64,000 nt of DNA from Paragonimus westermani (Eukaryota; Platyhelminthes; Trematoda; Plagiorchiida; Troglotrematidae), in the NCBI GenBank assembly GCA_008508345.1, contig QNGE01000116.1:154173-218172 (forward strand). Reading direction: 5' to 3'. This document shows, in pieces, positions 62,502-64,000 of this stretch. Position 1 is the stretch's first letter. Each line of letters starts with the position of its first letter. The notes beneath the pieces were generated by a model that made no database searches, was not told where the DNA came from, and saw only the letters and a program-made list of their open reading frames with translations. Both the position numbers and the translations under genes were made by a program.

Positions 62502-63806
62502 TCATCATCATCATAACAGCCATGAGCCTGACCAAAAGGTACTGTGGCTCGGGCCGCCGCTCACCTTAACAGTGACGTGCAATATCCTAGGAGGAAACGT
62601 TACTAAGAAGGTCGACAAACACTAAAAGAAGACTAAGCGGAAGAATTAAAAATTGTATGGATACAAGCACACCATTGACTGCGATACATCGCCATCTCGG
62701 ATAGTGTATCTAACCAGCCTGCCCACTTTGCTCACTGGAGCAGTCAAGGTCTTCATATTTCGTGACCACGTTGTTGCTTGACCACCACACGGTTTAACCC
62801 AATCGCTAGTGCCCTCAGTATATAATGCCCAGTACGGTAAACGCTCAGCTGGTGTACGGAGCACGTGACCCAACCATCGCAAACTGTGCAACGTAATTAG
62901 TTGACCAATTGATCGCGCATCCTGGGTGTTCTGGAATACGCGCCGGTGAACTGCCACATTGCTCACGCGATCAGCCCACGTAAGGTGGGCCAAGTGGCGG
63001 AGACAACGATGGTCAAACACAGCAAGCCTGTTGATATCTTCCTTGTGAACAGGCCACGTTTCCGAACCATACAGCAAAATTGAACGCACACAGGCGTTAT
63101 ATACCCTTCCTATCAGCGACAACCGAACGTCGTTGCGACGCCACAGATGACGCAGTTTGGAAAAGGCAACTCGAGCATTTGCTATCCTCGCTGATATCTC
63201 ATCACCAATATTACAGGCTGACGAGATAGTGCTACCCAAGTATGTGGAAGTGTCTACAGTCTCAAGCGGATTACGTGCAATAAAGAGATTAGGGGTGGAA
63301 ATGCCCCAGTCTTGAAACAGCACTTTTCACTTTGAAGGTGCGAAGCGCATTCCACATAGACGAGCCTGGTCACTCACCTTGTTTAGCATGGTCTGCATGT
63401 CTTCGGCAGAGGGGCTAAGGAAGACGATGTCGTCCGCATACTCCAGGTCGGTCAATCTAGCGCCAGGAAGAAGCTCAACACCAAGCCCACTGGATTCACG
63501 AAGCGCACCCTCCGGAATGCCGCCCATGACAAAGTTGAACAGGAAGGGGGGAATCGGACACCCCTGACGAACACCACTGGAAGTGATGAACGCTCGAGAC
63601 AGTTGTCCATAAACTCTCACCCTGCTTGCAGAATGAGCGTACAGCGATCTCAATAGATTCACGTATTTCTCTGGTACTCCCTTGCAAAGGAGACAGCTCC
63701 AGAGAACGTTACGAGCAACTGAATCGAATGCAGCCCTCAGGTCCAAAAAGACCACGGCCGTCGGCTGCCTATATGAATGCCGATGTTCCAAGATCCGTCG
63801 TAAGGT
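62502..63806 (-). pseudogene. RTE-like non-LTR retrotransposon (subfamily A), nearly intact RT, cut by gap
   Basis: The minus-strand frame is open from the gap to a single TGA at 63324-63326 and again to 62646. Landmarks in order: LEHRHSYRQP, TAVVFLDLRAAFDS (motif A), SSGVRQGCPIPPFLFNF (motif B), LEYADDIVFLS (catalytic YADD intact), then after the stop TSTYLGSTIS, LWRRNDVRLS, GRVYNACVRSILLYGSETWP, VFDHRCLRHLAHLTW and LRWLGHVLRTP. The related copies have a residue where the TGA stands, so this looks like one nonsense change. After the stop at 62646 a 3' untranslated part of about 145 bp ends in (TCA)4 on the plus strand (ATG-type tail). Endonuclease and upstream RT lie in or beyond the N run. 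This is the youngest retroelement in view. Confidence 0.85.
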
Positions 63807-64000
63807 NNNNNNNNNNNNNNNNNNNNNNNNNNNNNNNNNNNNNNNNNNNNNNNNNNNNNNNNNNNNNNNNNNNNNNNNNNNNNNNNNNNNNNNNNNNNNN
63901 NNNNNNNNNNNNNNNNNNNNNNNNNNNNNNNNNNNNNNNNNNNNNNNNNNNNNNNNNNNNNNNNNNNNNNNNNNNNNNNNNNNNNNNNNNNNNNNNNNNN
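63807..64000. other. assembly gap (Ns)
   Basis: A run of unknown bases extends to the end of the window, starting inside the minus-strand retrotransposon. Collapse of a repeated element is a plausible cause. Confidence 1.

Overview
The window looks like a digenean flatworm (fluke) nuclear scaffold. It holds one large spliced gene with short exons and a very long intron, many decayed non-LTR retrotransposon pieces of the type common in trematodes, a broken Ty3/gypsy element, tRNA-like repeats and assembly gaps (one N at 15934; Ns from 63807 to the end). Base composition is intermediate rather than strongly AT-rich, which fits opisthorchiid, fasciolid or paragonimid flukes better than schistosomes. 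This taxonomic call is inference.

The only confident cellular gene is on the plus strand: a MEX-3-like RNA-binding protein with two KH domains. Coding exon 1 (7579-8656) carries a Ser/Gly/Asn-rich N-terminal region and the first strand and helix of KH1. Coding exon 2 (58622-60106) completes KH1 and contains KH2. They are joined by a 49,965-bp phase-1 intron that splits the last glycine codon of the KH1 G-x-x-G loop. A canonical donor at 60107 shows that the gene probably continues beyond what can be recognised here; no RING domain is visible. A cluster of six CCAAT motifs and an E-box lies 300-500 bp upstream of the start codon.

Layout: 1-~1,980, minus-strand Ty3/gypsy remnant (RT, frameshifted protease, gag with an internal stop, tRNA-His-like primer site, part of an LTR); 2,769-3,017 and 5,211-5,459, an exact 249-bp direct repeat; 7,072-8,656, promoter region and first coding exon; 8,657-58,621, the intron, which holds RTE-like retrotransposon remnants (10.9-11.8, 25.2, 36.6-37.5 and perhaps 54.7 kb), a 1,363-bp-arm perfect palindrome (14,417-17,297), three smaller palindromes (41.8, 55.1 and 57.2 kb) and tRNA-like SINE candidates; 58,622-60,106, second coding exon; 61.6-63.8 kb, two nested RTE-like elements running into the terminal gap.

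The most interesting structure is the set of inverted repeats inside a transcribed intron of an RNA-binding-protein gene. If real rather than assembly artefacts, these would fold into long double-stranded RNA in the pre-mRNA. The largest palindrome must first be separated from an assembly chimera, because a single N sits exactly at its inner edge. I saw no CRISPR array, rRNA, operon or second complete cellular gene.
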